The translations under genes and the position numbers were made by a program. DNA of 64,000 nucleotides from Roseibium polysiphoniae (GTDB lineage: Bacteria; Pseudomonadota; Alphaproteobacteria; Rhizobiales; Stappiaceae), in contig NZ_JACYXJ010000002.1 in NCBI RefSeq assembly GCF_014842925.1, positions 558,001 through 622,000 on the forward strand, read 5' to 3'. Each line of letters opens with the position of its first letter. Within the stretch, counting starts at the first letter, position 1. The notes beneath the pieces are model-generated. The model did not search any database. It saw nothing but the letters and a program-made list of their open reading frames with translations, and was not told the origin of the DNA. Below, one piece after another: positions 38,365-48,126 of the stretch.

Positions 38365-38514
38365 TCGCTTCACTTCGCTCCTTGTCGAAGTTGCCGGTTT
38401 GGCAAACCAAATCCTTACTCTTGCATGTCACGATCTGAAACAGGGTTTGATTTCAGTTCATTGCGCCCCGTCCGCTATGGGTGATCGGCGTTTTCACGAT
38501 CAAGGAATTTTTCT

Positions 38515-40341
38515 ATGTGCGGGATTGTCGGCATTCTCGGATCTACTGATGTTGCGCCTCGGCTTGTTGATGCGCTGAAGCGTCTTGAGTACCGGGGTTA
38601 TGATTCCGCCGGGGTTGCCACGCTTGAAGGCGGCCGCTTGGTCCGGCGCCGCGCCGAGGGCAAATTGCGCAACCTTGAGGCCGCACTCGAGAAAACGCCT
38701 GTTGGTGGGACGTCCGGCATCGGTCATACCCGTTGGGCGACACATGGCAGCCCGAGCGTTGCCAACGCGCATCCGCACATGGCGGGTAAGGTCGCTGTCG
38801 TTCACAACGGCATCATCGAAAACTATCTGGAGCTTCGCGAGGAGATCAAAGATGGCGGCGCCGACATTCTGACCGAGACCGATACTGAGGTCGTCGCCCA
38901 TCTTGTGAACGCTGAGCTCGCCAAAGGCCTTTCACCACAAGACGCCGCAGCCAGGGTGCTCCCAAGGCTAAAAGGGGCATTTGCGCTGGCATTTTTGTTC
39001 GATGGCGACAACGATCTCCTGATTGGTGCGCGCAAAGGCTCACCCCTGGCGATTGGTCATGGTGACGGCGAGATGTATCTGGGATCAGATGCGATCGCAC
39101 TGTCTCCGTTCACTGACCGCATCACCTATCTGGAAGAGGGGGATTGGGCTGTTCTCGACCGCAACGGCGCGCGCGTGTTCGACGCAAACAACAATGAGGT
39201 GAGCCGGCAAGAGTCCCGTTCTTCAGTGACGGCAGCGCTGATGGACAAGGGGAACTACCGCCATTTTATGGCCAAGGAGATCCACGAGCAACCGGAAGTA
39301 ATCGGACATACCCTGTCTCGTTATATCGATCTTGGTGCGCGCAAGGTGGACGTTCCAGGCGCTGCTGCCATCGATTTTACGAACCTCAACCGAATTCTGA
39401 TTTCCGCGTGCGGCACGGCGTATTATGCAGGCCTGGTCGCAAAATACTGGTTTGAGAAATACGCTCGACTTCCAGTCGAAATTGATGTCGCCTCTGAATT
39501 TCGCTATCGCGAGACGCCAATCGGCAAGAACGAATTCGCGCTGTTCATTTCCCAGTCTGGTGAGACGGCGGACACATTGGCGTCGCTTCGCTACTGCAAG
39601 GAAAATGGTGCCAAGATCGGGGCCGTCGTGAACGTGCCGGAAAGCACGATCGCGCGTGAGTCCGATGTTGTCTTTCAGACAATTGCCGGGCCTGAAATCG
39701 GGGTCGCCTCAACCAAGGCGTTCACCTGCCAGCTTGCGGTACTGGCGGCCCTTGCCATCCACGCGGGCCGCTCTCGCGGGTTTGTGAATGAGGACCAGGA
39801 GACCGAGCTGGTGGAGGCACTGGGAGCTATTCCAGGTCTTGCGGTTCAGGCGCTGAAGAGCGAGATCAAGATCGAGACCCTGTCTCAGCCTCTTTCACGG
39901 GTCAGCGATGCCCTATATCTGGGCCGCGGAACTAATTTTCCGCTCGCGATGGAAGGTGCGCTGAAGCTCAAGGAGCTGTCTTACATTCATGCGGAAGGTT
40001 ACGCCGCGGGTGAGCTCAAGCATGGGCCGATTGCGCTGATCGACGAAAACATGCCGGTCTTCGTCATCGCGCCTCATGACGGGATCTATGAGAAGACTGT
40101 CTCCAACATGCAGGAAGTGGCCGCACGTGGCGGGCGCATTATCCTCATCACGGACGAACGGGGTGCGGCTGAAAGCGGTGATGTCGCGCAGGATGTGGTG
40201 ATCATGCCGGATGTGCATGAAATCGTTGCGCCAATCATCTACGCGCTGCCAGTCCAGATGATCTCGTATCATACTGCAGTCTTTATGGGCACGGATGTTG
40301 ACCAACCACGCAACCTCGCGAAGTCGGTGACTGTGGAATAG
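38515..40341 (+). CDS. glmS: Glutamine-fructose-6-phosphate aminotransferase GlmS
   Basis: A 608-residue enzyme, first step of hexosamine synthesis. The Ntn-type amidotransferase domain starts with Cys1 of CGIVGILGS after Met removal, with YRGYDSAG and GHTRWATHG. Two SIS isomerase domains follow, with SACGTAYYAG, SQSGETADT, and a C-terminal PRNLAKSVTVE. The 150-bp glmU-glmS gap shows no ribozyme-like fold; the glmS ribozyme is a Gram-positive feature. Confidence 0.97.
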   Translation: MCGIVGILGSTDVAPRLVDALKRLEYRGYDSAGVATLEGGRLVRRRAEGKLRNLEAALEKTPVGGTSGIGHTRWATHGSPSVANAHPHMAGKVAVVHNGIIENYLELREEIKDGGADILTETDTEVVAHLVNAELAKGLSPQDAAARVLPRLKGAFALAFLFDGDNDLLIGARKGSPLAIGHGDGEMYLGSDAIALSPFTDRITYLEEGDWAVLDRNGARVFDANNNEVSRQESRSSVTAALMDKGNYRHFMAKEIHEQPEVIGHTLSRYIDLGARKVDVPGAAAIDFTNLNRILISACGTAYYAGLVAKYWFEKYARLPVEIDVASEFRYRETPIGKNEFALFISQSGETADTLASLRYCKENGAKIGAVVNVPESTIARESDVVFQTIAGPEIGVASTKAFTCQLAVLAALAIHAGRSRGFVNEDQETELVEALGAIPGLAVQALKSEIKIETLSQPLSRVSDALYLGRGTNFPLAMEGALKLKELSYIHAEGYAAGELKHGPIALIDENMPVFVIAPHDGIYEKTVSNMQEVAARGGRIILITDERGAAESGDVAQDVVIMPDVHEIVAPIIYALPVQMISYHTAVFMGTDVDQPRNLAKSVTVE

Positions 40342-40407
40342 GTCATAATCCCTCGTAATCAGCGTTTTATCGTTGATACTTAAACGGCTATGTTAGCGTC
40401 GCGCGCA

Positions 40408-40419
40408 GGAAACGTTTCC
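40408..40419. promoter_or_regulatory. 12-bp palindrome between glmS and the DUF454 gene
   Basis: GGAAACGTTTCC is a perfect palindrome with a central CG in the short gap where the two genes converge. The position after both stop codons makes a promoter role unlikely, and there is no T-run for a terminator. Function unknown. Confidence 0.25.
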
Positions 40420-40425
40420 GGAGCG

Positions 40426-40887
40426 CTAGTTTTCCGAGCTGGGGTAGGAGGGCCTCGTCGCCACGTAGAGGGCACAGGCGCCGATGACAACAGCGACGAC
40501 CAGCGCCAGCCACAGTGGTGGCTGGCTGGTCAGAAAAAAGACAATATAGCCAATGACCATGCCACTGAGCGCAAACATCTTTGCCTTCGGCGGGATGACG
40601 CCATGGTCGCGCCACGCTTTCACTGGCGGGCCGATGTGAGGATGGCGAAGGATCCTTGCTTCGAGTTCTGGCGACGAACGGGCAAAACAGGCTGCCGCAA
40701 GAATAAAGAATATAGTTGTTGGCAGCAGCGGCAGGACGACACCGACCAATCCAATGAGGACGAACCCTAAACCGAGGACCTTGAACGTGGTGCGCCGCAA
40801 AGGGCTGCCTCCAATTGGTGCAAAATAGCCAGTGAAACGCGTAAAATTTAGTGCTGAGGTGGGATACCGCAGCACATCTGAAAACAT
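40426..40887 (-). CDS. YbaN/DUF454-family inner-membrane protein
   Basis: A 153-residue frame carrying the DUF454 (YbaN) pattern: LIGLVGVVLPLLPTTIFFILAAACFARSSPELE, a short loop, then two C-terminal helices. Family members usually begin just before this block, so the first 25-30 residues from ATG 40887 may not be translated. The function of DUF454 proteins is unknown. It is convergent with glmS and divergent from the DUF502 gene. Confidence 0.75.
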   Translation of the reverse strand: MFSDVLRYPTSALNFTRFTGYFAPIGGSPLRRTTFKVLGLGFVLIGLVGVVLPLLPTTIFFILAAACFARSSPELEARILRHPHIGPPVKAWRDHGVIPPKAKMFALSGMVIGYIVFFLTSQPPLWLALVVAVVIGACALYVATRPSYPSSEN

Positions 40888-40947
40888 TATGTAGTTTACC
40901 AGGGGCGTGAATGCGATGGCGTTTCGACGCAGTTTGAGGATATTTGC

Positions 40948-41670
40948 ATGAAGCGGGACCAGTCAGGCGATGAACAGGGGGCGCATAGCGTGCCCAAGAG
41001 CCGGTTCGCGACACGCTTGCGCAATTATTTTCTGACTGGATTGGTCATCACGGGGCCGATCGGGATCACGCTTTGGCTGACGTGGACATTCATTCAGTGG
41101 GTTGATGGCTGGGTGAAGCCCATTGTCCCGCGTGCGTACAATCCGGAGACCTATCTTCCGTTTCCGGTTCCGGGCCTCGGCCTCATTCTCGCGATACTGA
41201 TCCTGACGATTGTCGGCTTTCTTGCGGCGAACTTCCTCGGGCGCAGCCTCTTGTCCGTTGGCGAGTCTCTCGTCAATCGAATGCCGCTGGTGCGCAATCT
41301 CTACAGCGGCTTGAAACAGATCTTCGAGACAGTTTTGGACGAGCGCAGCAATTCCTTTTCCAAGGCGGCACTGGTGGAATATCCCCGCAAGGGACTTTGG
41401 GCGATTGTCTTTATCTCGACTGAGACCAAGGGTGAGGTTGCACGCCGGCTCAAGGATAAGGCCGAGACGGTTTCTGTCTTTCTGCCCACCACGCCTAATC
41501 CGACCTCGGGCTTTCTATTGTTTGTGCCGCGCGAGGACGTGATTGAGCTTTCGATGGGGGTCGAAGACGCTGCCAAGCTCGTTATCTCGGCTGGTCTTGT
41601 GAACCCGAATTATCCGGAGGTTCTGGCCGATTACGTCGAAGACCCGATGCCAGAGAAATCGGCGACCTGA
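40948..41670 (+). CDS. DUF502-family membrane protein
   Basis: A 240-residue protein with two transmembrane helices (about residues 28-52 and 75-97) and a cytoplasmic domain with MPLVRNLYSGLKQIFETVL, AALVEYPRKGLWAIVFIS and TPNPTSGFLLFVPREDV, the DUF502 signature. Function is unknown. It sits in the glmS-recG interval as in other alphaproteobacteria and ends 12 bp before the convergent recG stop. Confidence 0.85.
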   Translation: MKRDQSGDEQGAHSVPKSRFATRLRNYFLTGLVITGPIGITLWLTWTFIQWVDGWVKPIVPRAYNPETYLPFPVPGLGLILAILILTIVGFLAANFLGRSLLSVGESLVNRMPLVRNLYSGLKQIFETVLDERSNSFSKAALVEYPRKGLWAIVFISTETKGEVARRLKDKAETVSVFLPTTPNPTSGFLLFVPREDVIELSMGVEDAAKLVISAGLVNPNYPEVLADYVEDPMPEKSAT

Positions 41671-41682
41671 GCCAGCGGCCGG

Positions 41683-43785
41683 TCAACCAGCGCGCAGCAA
41701 TCGGATCGCTTCATCCCGGCCGAAGAGATACAGCAGGCAACGCAATGCCTTGCCGCGCTCTGACTTGAGCTCCGGATCCGTCTCAAGGATGAGCCGGGCG
41801 TCGTCTCTGGCGACCTCCATGAGATCGGCGTGATCCTCCGCCCGAGCAATACGGAACCCTGGCATCCCTGATTGGCGGGTTCCAAGGATTTCTCCGCCGC
41901 CGCGCAACTTCAGATCTTCCTCCGCGATCAAGAAGCCGTCGTTGGTCTGACGCATGATGTTCAAACGTGCACCGGCTGTCTCACCAAGAGGCCCCTTGTA
42001 GAGCAAGACGCAGGAGGAGGGCTTGTCGCCGCGGCCAACCCGCCCTCGCAGCTGATGAAGCTGCGCGAGGCCGAAACGTTCTGCGTGTTCGATCACCATG
42101 ATGGTGGCATCCGGCACATCAACGCCGACCTCAATCACCGTGGTTGCGACAAGGACGCGCGTCTCACCCGATTTGAAAGCCTGCATGGCGGCGTCTTTTT
42201 CATCCGCACTCATGCGGCCATGGACGAGTGAAATACGCTGACGAAGCGCCTGTTCCAAGACGCGGTGTCTGTCCTCGACGGCTGCAAGGTCGATTTTCTC
42301 AGACTCCTCCACCAAGGGACAAACCCAATAGACTTTCTGTCCTTCGGCGACTGCAGACCCAATGCGGCCGATGGTTTCCTCCAGGCGATCCAGCGAAACG
42401 GAAACAGTCGTTATGGGCTTTCTGCCGGCGGGCTTGTCGGTCAGGCGCGAGACATCCATATCTCCAAAGCAGGTAAGGACAAGGGTGCGCGGGATCGGGG
42501 TTGCGGTCATGACGAGCACGTCGACGCCTTTGCCCTTTGATGACAAAGCCAGGCGCTGATGGACCCCAAAGCGATGTTGCTCGTCGACGACCACAAGCGC
42601 GAGATCCTTGAAGGTGACCTTGCCCTGAAAAAGCGCATGGGTGCCGACGACAAGATCTATCTCGCCAGCATCGAGCTTTTCCTGGGTCAGCCGGCGCTCC
42701 TTCGCGGTGTCCTTGCCCGTGAGCAGCGCGAGGCGGATACCGATCTTTTCACAAATCGGGGACATGGAGGCGAAGTGCTGGCGCGCGAGAATTTCGGTCG
42801 GCGCCATTAGCGCTCCCTGCGCACCTGTTTCGATTACCTGAGCCAGGGCTGCGAGCGCAACGACCGTCTTGCCGGAGCCCACGTCGCCCTGAAGCAGCCG
42901 CAGCATTCGGGTGGGCTCCGCCAGATCTTTATTGATGTCGTCGATTGCAGCTGACTGGCTGCTGGTCAGGGTGAAGGGCAGGGCCGAAATGACCTTGTTC
43001 TGCAAGGTTCCCGAGGGCGCGCGGACAAGTCCACCCAGCTGGCGCATGTTTGTGCGCACCAATGCGAGGGCGAGTTGGCTGGCGAGCAGCTCATCATACG
43101 CGAGACGCTGCAGGTAAACCGACTCGGCGGAAATATCCTGCTGTTCGTTTGGCTGATGCAGGACCGTGACTGCTTCTGCAAAATCCGGCCAGTGATTCTG
43201 GGTCTGATGGGCTTCGTTGAGCCACTCCGGCAATTGAGGAAGCCGGCTTAAAGCCGTGACCATCGCCTTCTGCAGCGTTTTGGGGGACAGGCCGGCCGTC
43301 AGTGGATAGATCGGCTCCAGGGGCGGCATAGCATCCGCTTCTTCCGGAGCCAGGACATAGTCCGGGTGAACCATCTGCGGGCGTTCGTTGAACCACTCGA
43401 CCTTGCCGGAGACGATTCTTCGCTCTCCAACGGGGAACATCTTTTCCAGCCAGTCCCGGCGCGGATGGAAAAAGACAAAGGTGATCGATCCCGTGTCATC
43501 AAATGCAGTGATGCGGTAGGGGGCCTTGCCGCCACGCGGACCTGGCTGATGCCGGTCAACGGTCACGTCGAGCGTGACGATGTCGCCGTTCTCCGAATAG
43601 GCAATGCCGGGACGATGACGGCGGTCGATAACGCTGTGCGGGATATGGAAAAGCAGGTCCGCGACACTGGCCTCGCGGTCCGGCTGGCTGGAGAGAAACG
43701 TCGTGAGCAACTTGGCAATCTTCGGGCCGATACCGGGCAGGGTCGACACGGAAGCGAACAGCGGATCGAGAACCGAAGGGCGCAT
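41683..43785 (-). CDS. recG: ATP-dependent DNA helicase RecG
   Basis: A 700-residue branch-migrating helicase acting on stalled forks and recombination intermediates. It has the N-terminal wedge region (LDPLFASVSTLPGIGPKIAKLL) and an OB-fold part, then motor motifs: GDVGSGKTVVALAAL (Walker A), DEQHRFGVHQR (motif II), MTATPIPRTL (III), and TTVIEVGVDVPDA and QLRGRVGRG (V/VI). ATG 43785 fits the family; ATG 43857 would add 24 unlikely residues. It is divergent from sdhE. Confidence 0.96.
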   Translation of the reverse strand: MRPSVLDPLFASVSTLPGIGPKIAKLLTTFLSSQPDREASVADLLFHIPHSVIDRRHRPGIAYSENGDIVTLDVTVDRHQPGPRGGKAPYRITAFDDTGSITFVFFHPRRDWLEKMFPVGERRIVSGKVEWFNERPQMVHPDYVLAPEEADAMPPLEPIYPLTAGLSPKTLQKAMVTALSRLPQLPEWLNEAHQTQNHWPDFAEAVTVLHQPNEQQDISAESVYLQRLAYDELLASQLALALVRTNMRQLGGLVRAPSGTLQNKVISALPFTLTSSQSAAIDDINKDLAEPTRMLRLLQGDVGSGKTVVALAALAQVIETGAQGALMAPTEILARQHFASMSPICEKIGIRLALLTGKDTAKERRLTQEKLDAGEIDLVVGTHALFQGKVTFKDLALVVVDEQHRFGVHQRLALSSKGKGVDVLVMTATPIPRTLVLTCFGDMDVSRLTDKPAGRKPITTVSVSLDRLEETIGRIGSAVAEGQKVYWVCPLVEESEKIDLAAVEDRHRVLEQALRQRISLVHGRMSADEKDAAMQAFKSGETRVLVATTVIEVGVDVPDATIMVIEHAERFGLAQLHQLRGRVGRGDKPSSCVLLYKGPLGETAGARLNIMRQTNDGFLIAEEDLKLRGGGEILGTRQSGMPGFRIARAEDHADLMEVARDDARLILETDPELKSERGKALRCLLYLFGRDEAIRLLRAG

Positions 43786-43903
43786 GAGGGCGGCAGGACT
43801 TTCGCTCGTGCCACTAGGGCATGGATTGGCGATAACGACTGATGGCCTTTGTGCCATGAAGTCGGCGATGTACGCAATATGTTCTCATTTTCCAGATGAG
43901 GCG

Positions 43904-43931
43904 CTGACAGATCCGGGAAGGAGCGCTATAT
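43904..43931 (+). promoter_or_regulatory. Candidate promoter for sdhE
   Basis: CTGACA (43904-43909) and CTATAT (43926-43931) with a 16-bp spacer, ahead of the sdhE start at 43976. The -10 lies inside a perfect palindrome CGCTATATAGCG (43924-43935). Confidence 0.4.
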
Positions 43932-43975
43932 AGCGGCCAACAGTTCAAACTCTTCAACTTCAATGGACCTTTGCC

Positions 43976-44308
43976 ATGAGCGGTACGCCTCCCCAGACGC
44001 CGGACGAATCTGCCCCTGCCGTTCGCGACGATCGGCGAAAGAGGATCATGTTCCGTTGCTGGCACAGGGGCATGAAGGAAATGGATCTGCTGCTCGGCGG
44101 TTTTGTCGAAGCCAAGATCGATACACTTCGTGAGGAAGAGCTTGATGAGCTGGAGCACCTGCTCACGGCGCATGATCAGGATCTCTACGCCTGGATGACA
44201 GGCCGCAAGCCTCTGCCGGCCGAGTGGGACGGTCCGCTCTACAGATCTATCATCGCCTATCACGAAGAGGCCATTGCCACGGCCCGCTCCGTCAAAAACA
44301 CCGACTAA
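43976..44308 (+). CDS. sdhE: FAD assembly factor SdhE
   Basis: A 110-residue soluble protein. The core has RRKRIMFRCWHRGMKEMDLLL with the RGxxE motif that binds succinate dehydrogenase, then LDELEHLLTAHDQDLYAWM, ending in a small helix. SdhE promotes covalent attachment of FAD to SdhA. A 20-residue N-terminal extension is typical of alphaproteobacterial members. It lies between recG and mfd, a conserved neighbourhood. Confidence 0.93.
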   Translation: MSGTPPQTPDESAPAVRDDRRKRIMFRCWHRGMKEMDLLLGGFVEAKIDTLREEELDELEHLLTAHDQDLYAWMTGRKPLPAEWDGPLYRSIIAYHEEAIATARSVKNTD

Positions 44309-44353
44309 CACTCAAGATAGGCTGTTGCGACAGCCCCATCGTCGACAAGGAAG

Positions 44354-47300
44354 ATGCCCGTGTTCGAAAGCCTGTTGAAAGACCGGGCCAACATCACGCT
44401 TGCCAGTGTGCCCGACGGCGCCGAGGCCTATGCCCTGGCCCGGATCCTTGCAGAGAGCGACCAGGGCGGTCTCGCGATGGTCTTCATCGCCCGCGACGCC
44501 ACGCGCATGCAGATGATTACCGAAGCGCTTCCCTTCTTCGACCCCGACATTGAAGTGCTTCAGCTGCCCGCCTGGGACTGTTTGCCCTATGACCGGGTGT
44601 CTCCCAACCCGGGGATCAGCGCGCGCCGTCTGCTGGCCCTGGGCGCGCTTGCCAAGGGATTGCCGGGCGACAAGAAGACCGTCTTGATGACGACGGTGAA
44701 CGCTGCTGTTCAACGTGTTCCCGACCGCGAATGGATGCGTAAACAGGCGCTTTCCATGGCACCGGGAAACCGGATCGACATGGCAGAGATCGCCAGCTGG
44801 CTTGAAATGAACGGCTTTTCCAGAACCCCGACCGTTCGCGAGACGGGCGAATATGCGGTTCGCGGGGGCATCGTTGACCTCTTCACGCCTGGTTCGGAAG
44901 AGCCGGTACGGCTAGACTTCTTCGGCGACACTCTGGAATCGATCCGTTCCTTCGATCCGGAAACCCAGCGGACTTCCAAGCAGCTCAAGCGGCTCGATCT
45001 GGTGCCGATGAGCGAAGTCGTTCTTTCCGAGGATGCGATTTCACGCTTCCGGCGGAGCTATCTGGCAAGCTTTGGTGCTGCGAGCCGGGATGATGTGCTG
45101 TACCAGTCCGTCAGCGACGGGCGGCGCTACGCCGGTATGGAGCACTGGCTTCCGCTGTTCCATGAACGGCTGGAGACCCTGTTTGACTACGTTGGCGACG
45201 CTCCGGTGGTGCTAGACGCGAAAGCCAACGACGTGGTGCGCGAGCGGACCGATCAGGTTCAGGAACATTACTCGGCGCGCGAGGAGGCGCGGGAAGCTGG
45301 AAAATCTGCCGGCACCGTCCCTTACATGCCGATTGAACCGGCTGCGCTCTACCTTTCAGACAGCGAGTGGACCGGCAATCTTGCGGATGCAGCGAGCGCG
45401 CTTCTGGATCCCTTCACGCCGCCTCCAGGCTCCGGCAAGCAGGTCGTTGATCTTTCCGGTCGGCAAGGTCGGACATTTGCCGCCGAGCGGGCAGCCGGCG
45501 ACGTCAATATTTTTGATGCGCTGACCAATCATGTGAAATCGCTGCAAAAAGACGGCAAGCGGACCGTGATCGCCTGCTGGTCCGATGGCTCCCGCGACAG
45601 GCTAGGGCAAATCCTCAAGGACCATGGGCTTGGCGCGACAACCGAAATTGATGCGCTCGACGCAGCGCGGCAACTGCCCAAGGCTACAACGGCGCTCTGC
45701 GTCCTTGGGATCGAACACGGCTTCGAACTGGCCGATACGGCTTTCATCGGTGAACAGGATATTCTCGGCGACAGACTGGTTCGCAAGAGCCGCAAGAAAG
45801 CCAAGGGTGCCAATGTCATCACGGAAGCGACCGGGCTTTCGGAAGGCGATCTCGTCGTTCATGTCGATCACGGTATCGGCCGCTTCATCGGGCTGAAGAC
45901 CATCGAGGCGGTCGGCGCGCCCCATGACTGCCTCGAGCTGCAATATGCTGGCGGCGACCGGCTTTATCTGCCGGTTGAAAATATCGAACTTCTGTCACGC
46001 TATGGCTCTGAGGATTCCGAGGCGCAGCTGGACAAACTCGGCGGTGGCGCCTGGCAAGCGCGCAAGGCCAAGCTCAAGAAGCGCATTCTCGAAATTGCGG
46101 ATGGGCTGATCAAGACGGCCGCAGCGCGCGCCTTGAAAACCGCGCCGGTCGTCGAGACCCCCGAGGGCGTCTATGACGAGTTCGCCACCCGTTTTCCCTA
46201 TGAGGAGACGGAAGATCAGCTTTCGGCGATTGATGCCGTCTTTGACGACCTTGCCTCGGGCCGCCCCATGGACAGGCTTGTCTGCGGTGACGTGGGTTTC
46301 GGAAAGACCGAGGTGGCTTTGCGCGCAGCTTTCATCGCGGCTATGTCAGGCCGTCAGGTGGCTGTCGTGGTGCCGACGACCCTTTTGTCTCGCCAGCACT
46401 ATCGCACCTTTTCAGAGCGGTTTCACGGGCTGCCGATCAATGTGGCGCATGCCTCACGACTGGTGCCCACCCGGGAGCTGACCCAAACCAAGAAGGGAAT
46501 CGCAGACGGCTCGATCGACATTGTGATTGGTACTCATGCCCTGCTTGGCAAAGCCGTCAGCTTTCGAGACCTTGGGCTTTTGATCATCGACGAAGAACAG
46601 CACTTCGGCGTCAAGCACAAGGAACGCCTGAAAGAGCTCAAGTCGGATGTTCATGTGCTGACCCTTTCTGCGACACCGATCCCGCGCACGCTGCAGATGG
46701 CTCTGACCGGCGTTCGGGAACTGTCTCTGATCGCCACACCGCCGGTTGACCGGCTCGCGGTGCGGACTTTCGTGTCACCTTTCGATCCTCTTGTCGTGCG
46801 CGAAGCCCTCCTGCGCGAGCATTATCGCGGCGGCCAGAGCTTTTATGTCTGTCCGCGCCTTGCCGATATCGCGGATATTCGTGCGTTCCTGGAAGACAGC
46901 GTGCCGGAGCTGAAGGTGGCGGTCGCCCACGGGCAGATGCCACCTGGCGAGCTGGAAGACGTGATGAACGCTTTCTATGAAGGCAAGTTCAATGTGCTCC
47001 TGTCGACGACGATTGTTGAATCGGGCCTCGACATTCCGACTGCCAATACATTGATCGTTCACCGGGCCGACATGTTCGGCCTGGCGCAGCTCTACCAGCT
47101 TCGTGGGCGGGTCGGGCGGTCAAAAACGCGGGCCTATGCACTCTTCACCGTGCCGGCGAATAAGACATTGACGACGACGGCCGAGCGGCGCCTCAAGGTG
47201 CTGCAATCGCTCGAGACACTTGGAGCGGGTTTCCAGCTGGCGAGCCACGATCTGGATATTCGCGGCGCCGGCAATCTTCTGGGAGAAGAGCAATCCGGCC

Positions 47301-47845
47301 AGGTCAAGGAGGTCGGCTTCGAGCTCTATCAGCAAATGCTGGAAGAGGCGGTTGCGCAGCTCAAGGATGGTGGCGTTGAAGGTGAAGAGCAATGGTCACC
47401 GCAAATCAACATCGGGACACCCGTGTTGATACCGGAAAACTATGTCCCGGATCTCCAGTTGAGGCTGACGCTCTACAGGCGCCTCGGTGATCTGACCGAA
47501 GCCGATGAAATCGACAGCTTCGGCGCTGAGATGATCGACCGCTTCGGACCGCTGCCGGAGGAGGTTCAGCATCTCCTGAAGATCGTCTTCATCAAGGGGC
47601 TTTGCCGCAAGGCGAACATCGAGAAGGTGGACGCCGGGCCAAAGGGTGTGGTCATCACCTTCCGCAACAGCGAATTTGCCAATCCGGGAGCACTCGTCGC
47701 TTATATTGCCGAGCAAGGCGTCTTGGCGAAAATCCGGCCGGACCAGAAGGTGGTTCTCTCCCGCGATTGGGAGAAGACCGAGGACCGCTTGAAGGGCGCC
47801 GCCACGGTCCTGACCAAACTAGCGCGGCTGGCTGAAGCGGGTTAG
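44354..47845 (+). CDS. mfd: Transcription-repair coupling factor Mfd
   Basis: A 1163-residue translocase that removes stalled RNA polymerase at lesions and recruits UvrA. The N-terminal UvrB-like region includes LPAWDCLPYDRVSPNP. The RNA-polymerase-interaction domain follows (GDLVVHVDHGIGRFIGL). The RecG-like motor shows GDVGFGKTEVALRAAF, DEEQHFGVKHKE, LSATPIPRTLQMAL and QLRGRVGRS, with a C-terminal TRCF domain. It starts 45 bp after sdhE. No uvrA is in the window. Confidence 0.97.
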   Translation: MPVFESLLKDRANITLASVPDGAEAYALARILAESDQGGLAMVFIARDATRMQMITEALPFFDPDIEVLQLPAWDCLPYDRVSPNPGISARRLLALGALAKGLPGDKKTVLMTTVNAAVQRVPDREWMRKQALSMAPGNRIDMAEIASWLEMNGFSRTPTVRETGEYAVRGGIVDLFTPGSEEPVRLDFFGDTLESIRSFDPETQRTSKQLKRLDLVPMSEVVLSEDAISRFRRSYLASFGAASRDDVLYQSVSDGRRYAGMEHWLPLFHERLETLFDYVGDAPVVLDAKANDVVRERTDQVQEHYSAREEAREAGKSAGTVPYMPIEPAALYLSDSEWTGNLADAASALLDPFTPPPGSGKQVVDLSGRQGRTFAAERAAGDVNIFDALTNHVKSLQKDGKRTVIACWSDGSRDRLGQILKDHGLGATTEIDALDAARQLPKATTALCVLGIEHGFELADTAFIGEQDILGDRLVRKSRKKAKGANVITEATGLSEGDLVVHVDHGIGRFIGLKTIEAVGAPHDCLELQYAGGDRLYLPVENIELLSRYGSEDSEAQLDKLGGGAWQARKAKLKKRILEIADGLIKTAAARALKTAPVVETPEGVYDEFATRFPYEETEDQLSAIDAVFDDLASGRPMDRLVCGDVGFGKTEVALRAAFIAAMSGRQVAVVVPTTLLSRQHYRTFSERFHGLPINVAHASRLVPTRELTQTKKGIADGSIDIVIGTHALLGKAVSFRDLGLLIIDEEQHFGVKHKERLKELKSDVHVLTLSATPIPRTLQMALTGVRELSLIATPPVDRLAVRTFVSPFDPLVVREALLREHYRGGQSFYVCPRLADIADIRAFLEDSVPELKVAVAHGQMPPGELEDVMNAFYEGKFNVLLSTTIVESGLDIPTANTLIVHRADMFGLAQLYQLRGRVGRSKTRAYALFTVPANKTLTTTAERRLKVLQSLETLGAGFQLASHDLDIRGAGNLLGEEQSGQVKEVGFELYQQMLEEAVAQLKDGGVEGEEQWSPQINIGTPVLIPENYVPDLQLRLTLYRRLGDLTEADEIDSFGAEMIDRFGPLPEEVQHLLKIVFIKGLCRKANIEKVDAGPKGVVITFRNSEFANPGALVAYIAEQGVLAKIRPDQKVVLSRDWEKTEDRLKGAATVLTKLARLAEAG

Positions 47846-47884
47846 GGGGCTCTAAGCCGGCATAAGCAGCTTGGGACGTGGGTC

Positions 47885-48037
47885 TCATCTTGCGCGCCAC
47901 CAGTTCCAGATCCGCAGCCAGATCGGAGGCGTGTAAGCGTGATAGAAGGCATCCTCTTCGTCTGCCCGCTTTTGTGCGGACATGTCCTCTCGTGCCTGGC
48001 GGGAGCGGTGCATGTGGATCGCGAAATAGGGGATCAT
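47885..48037 (-). CDS. Very small protein of unknown function
   Basis: A 50-residue frame from ATG 48037 with a good ribosome site (AAAGG), divergent from the LysR-type gene. It is charged in the middle (RSRQAREDMSAQKRADEED) and Trp-rich at the end (PPIWLRIWNWWRAR), which could bind membrane. The frame is open to 48103, but that part lacks a ribosome site. Divergence from a LysR gene makes it a possible target of that regulator. Not recognised. Confidence 0.45.
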   Translation of the reverse strand: MIPYFAIHMHRSRQAREDMSAQKRADEEDAFYHAYTPPIWLRIWNWWRAR

Positions 48038-48126
48038 GATGGAACCTTTCAGGTGAAATCCATCACATCTATTAGTCTCCATATTTGAAGTGACATATCG
48101 CAATTACTGGGTCATGTATTTCAGTT

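Noticed and set aside
38365..38514. glmS ribozyme or other riboswitch ahead of glmS
   Set aside because: No ribozyme-like pseudoknot core is visible, and the element is restricted mainly to Gram-positive bacteria.
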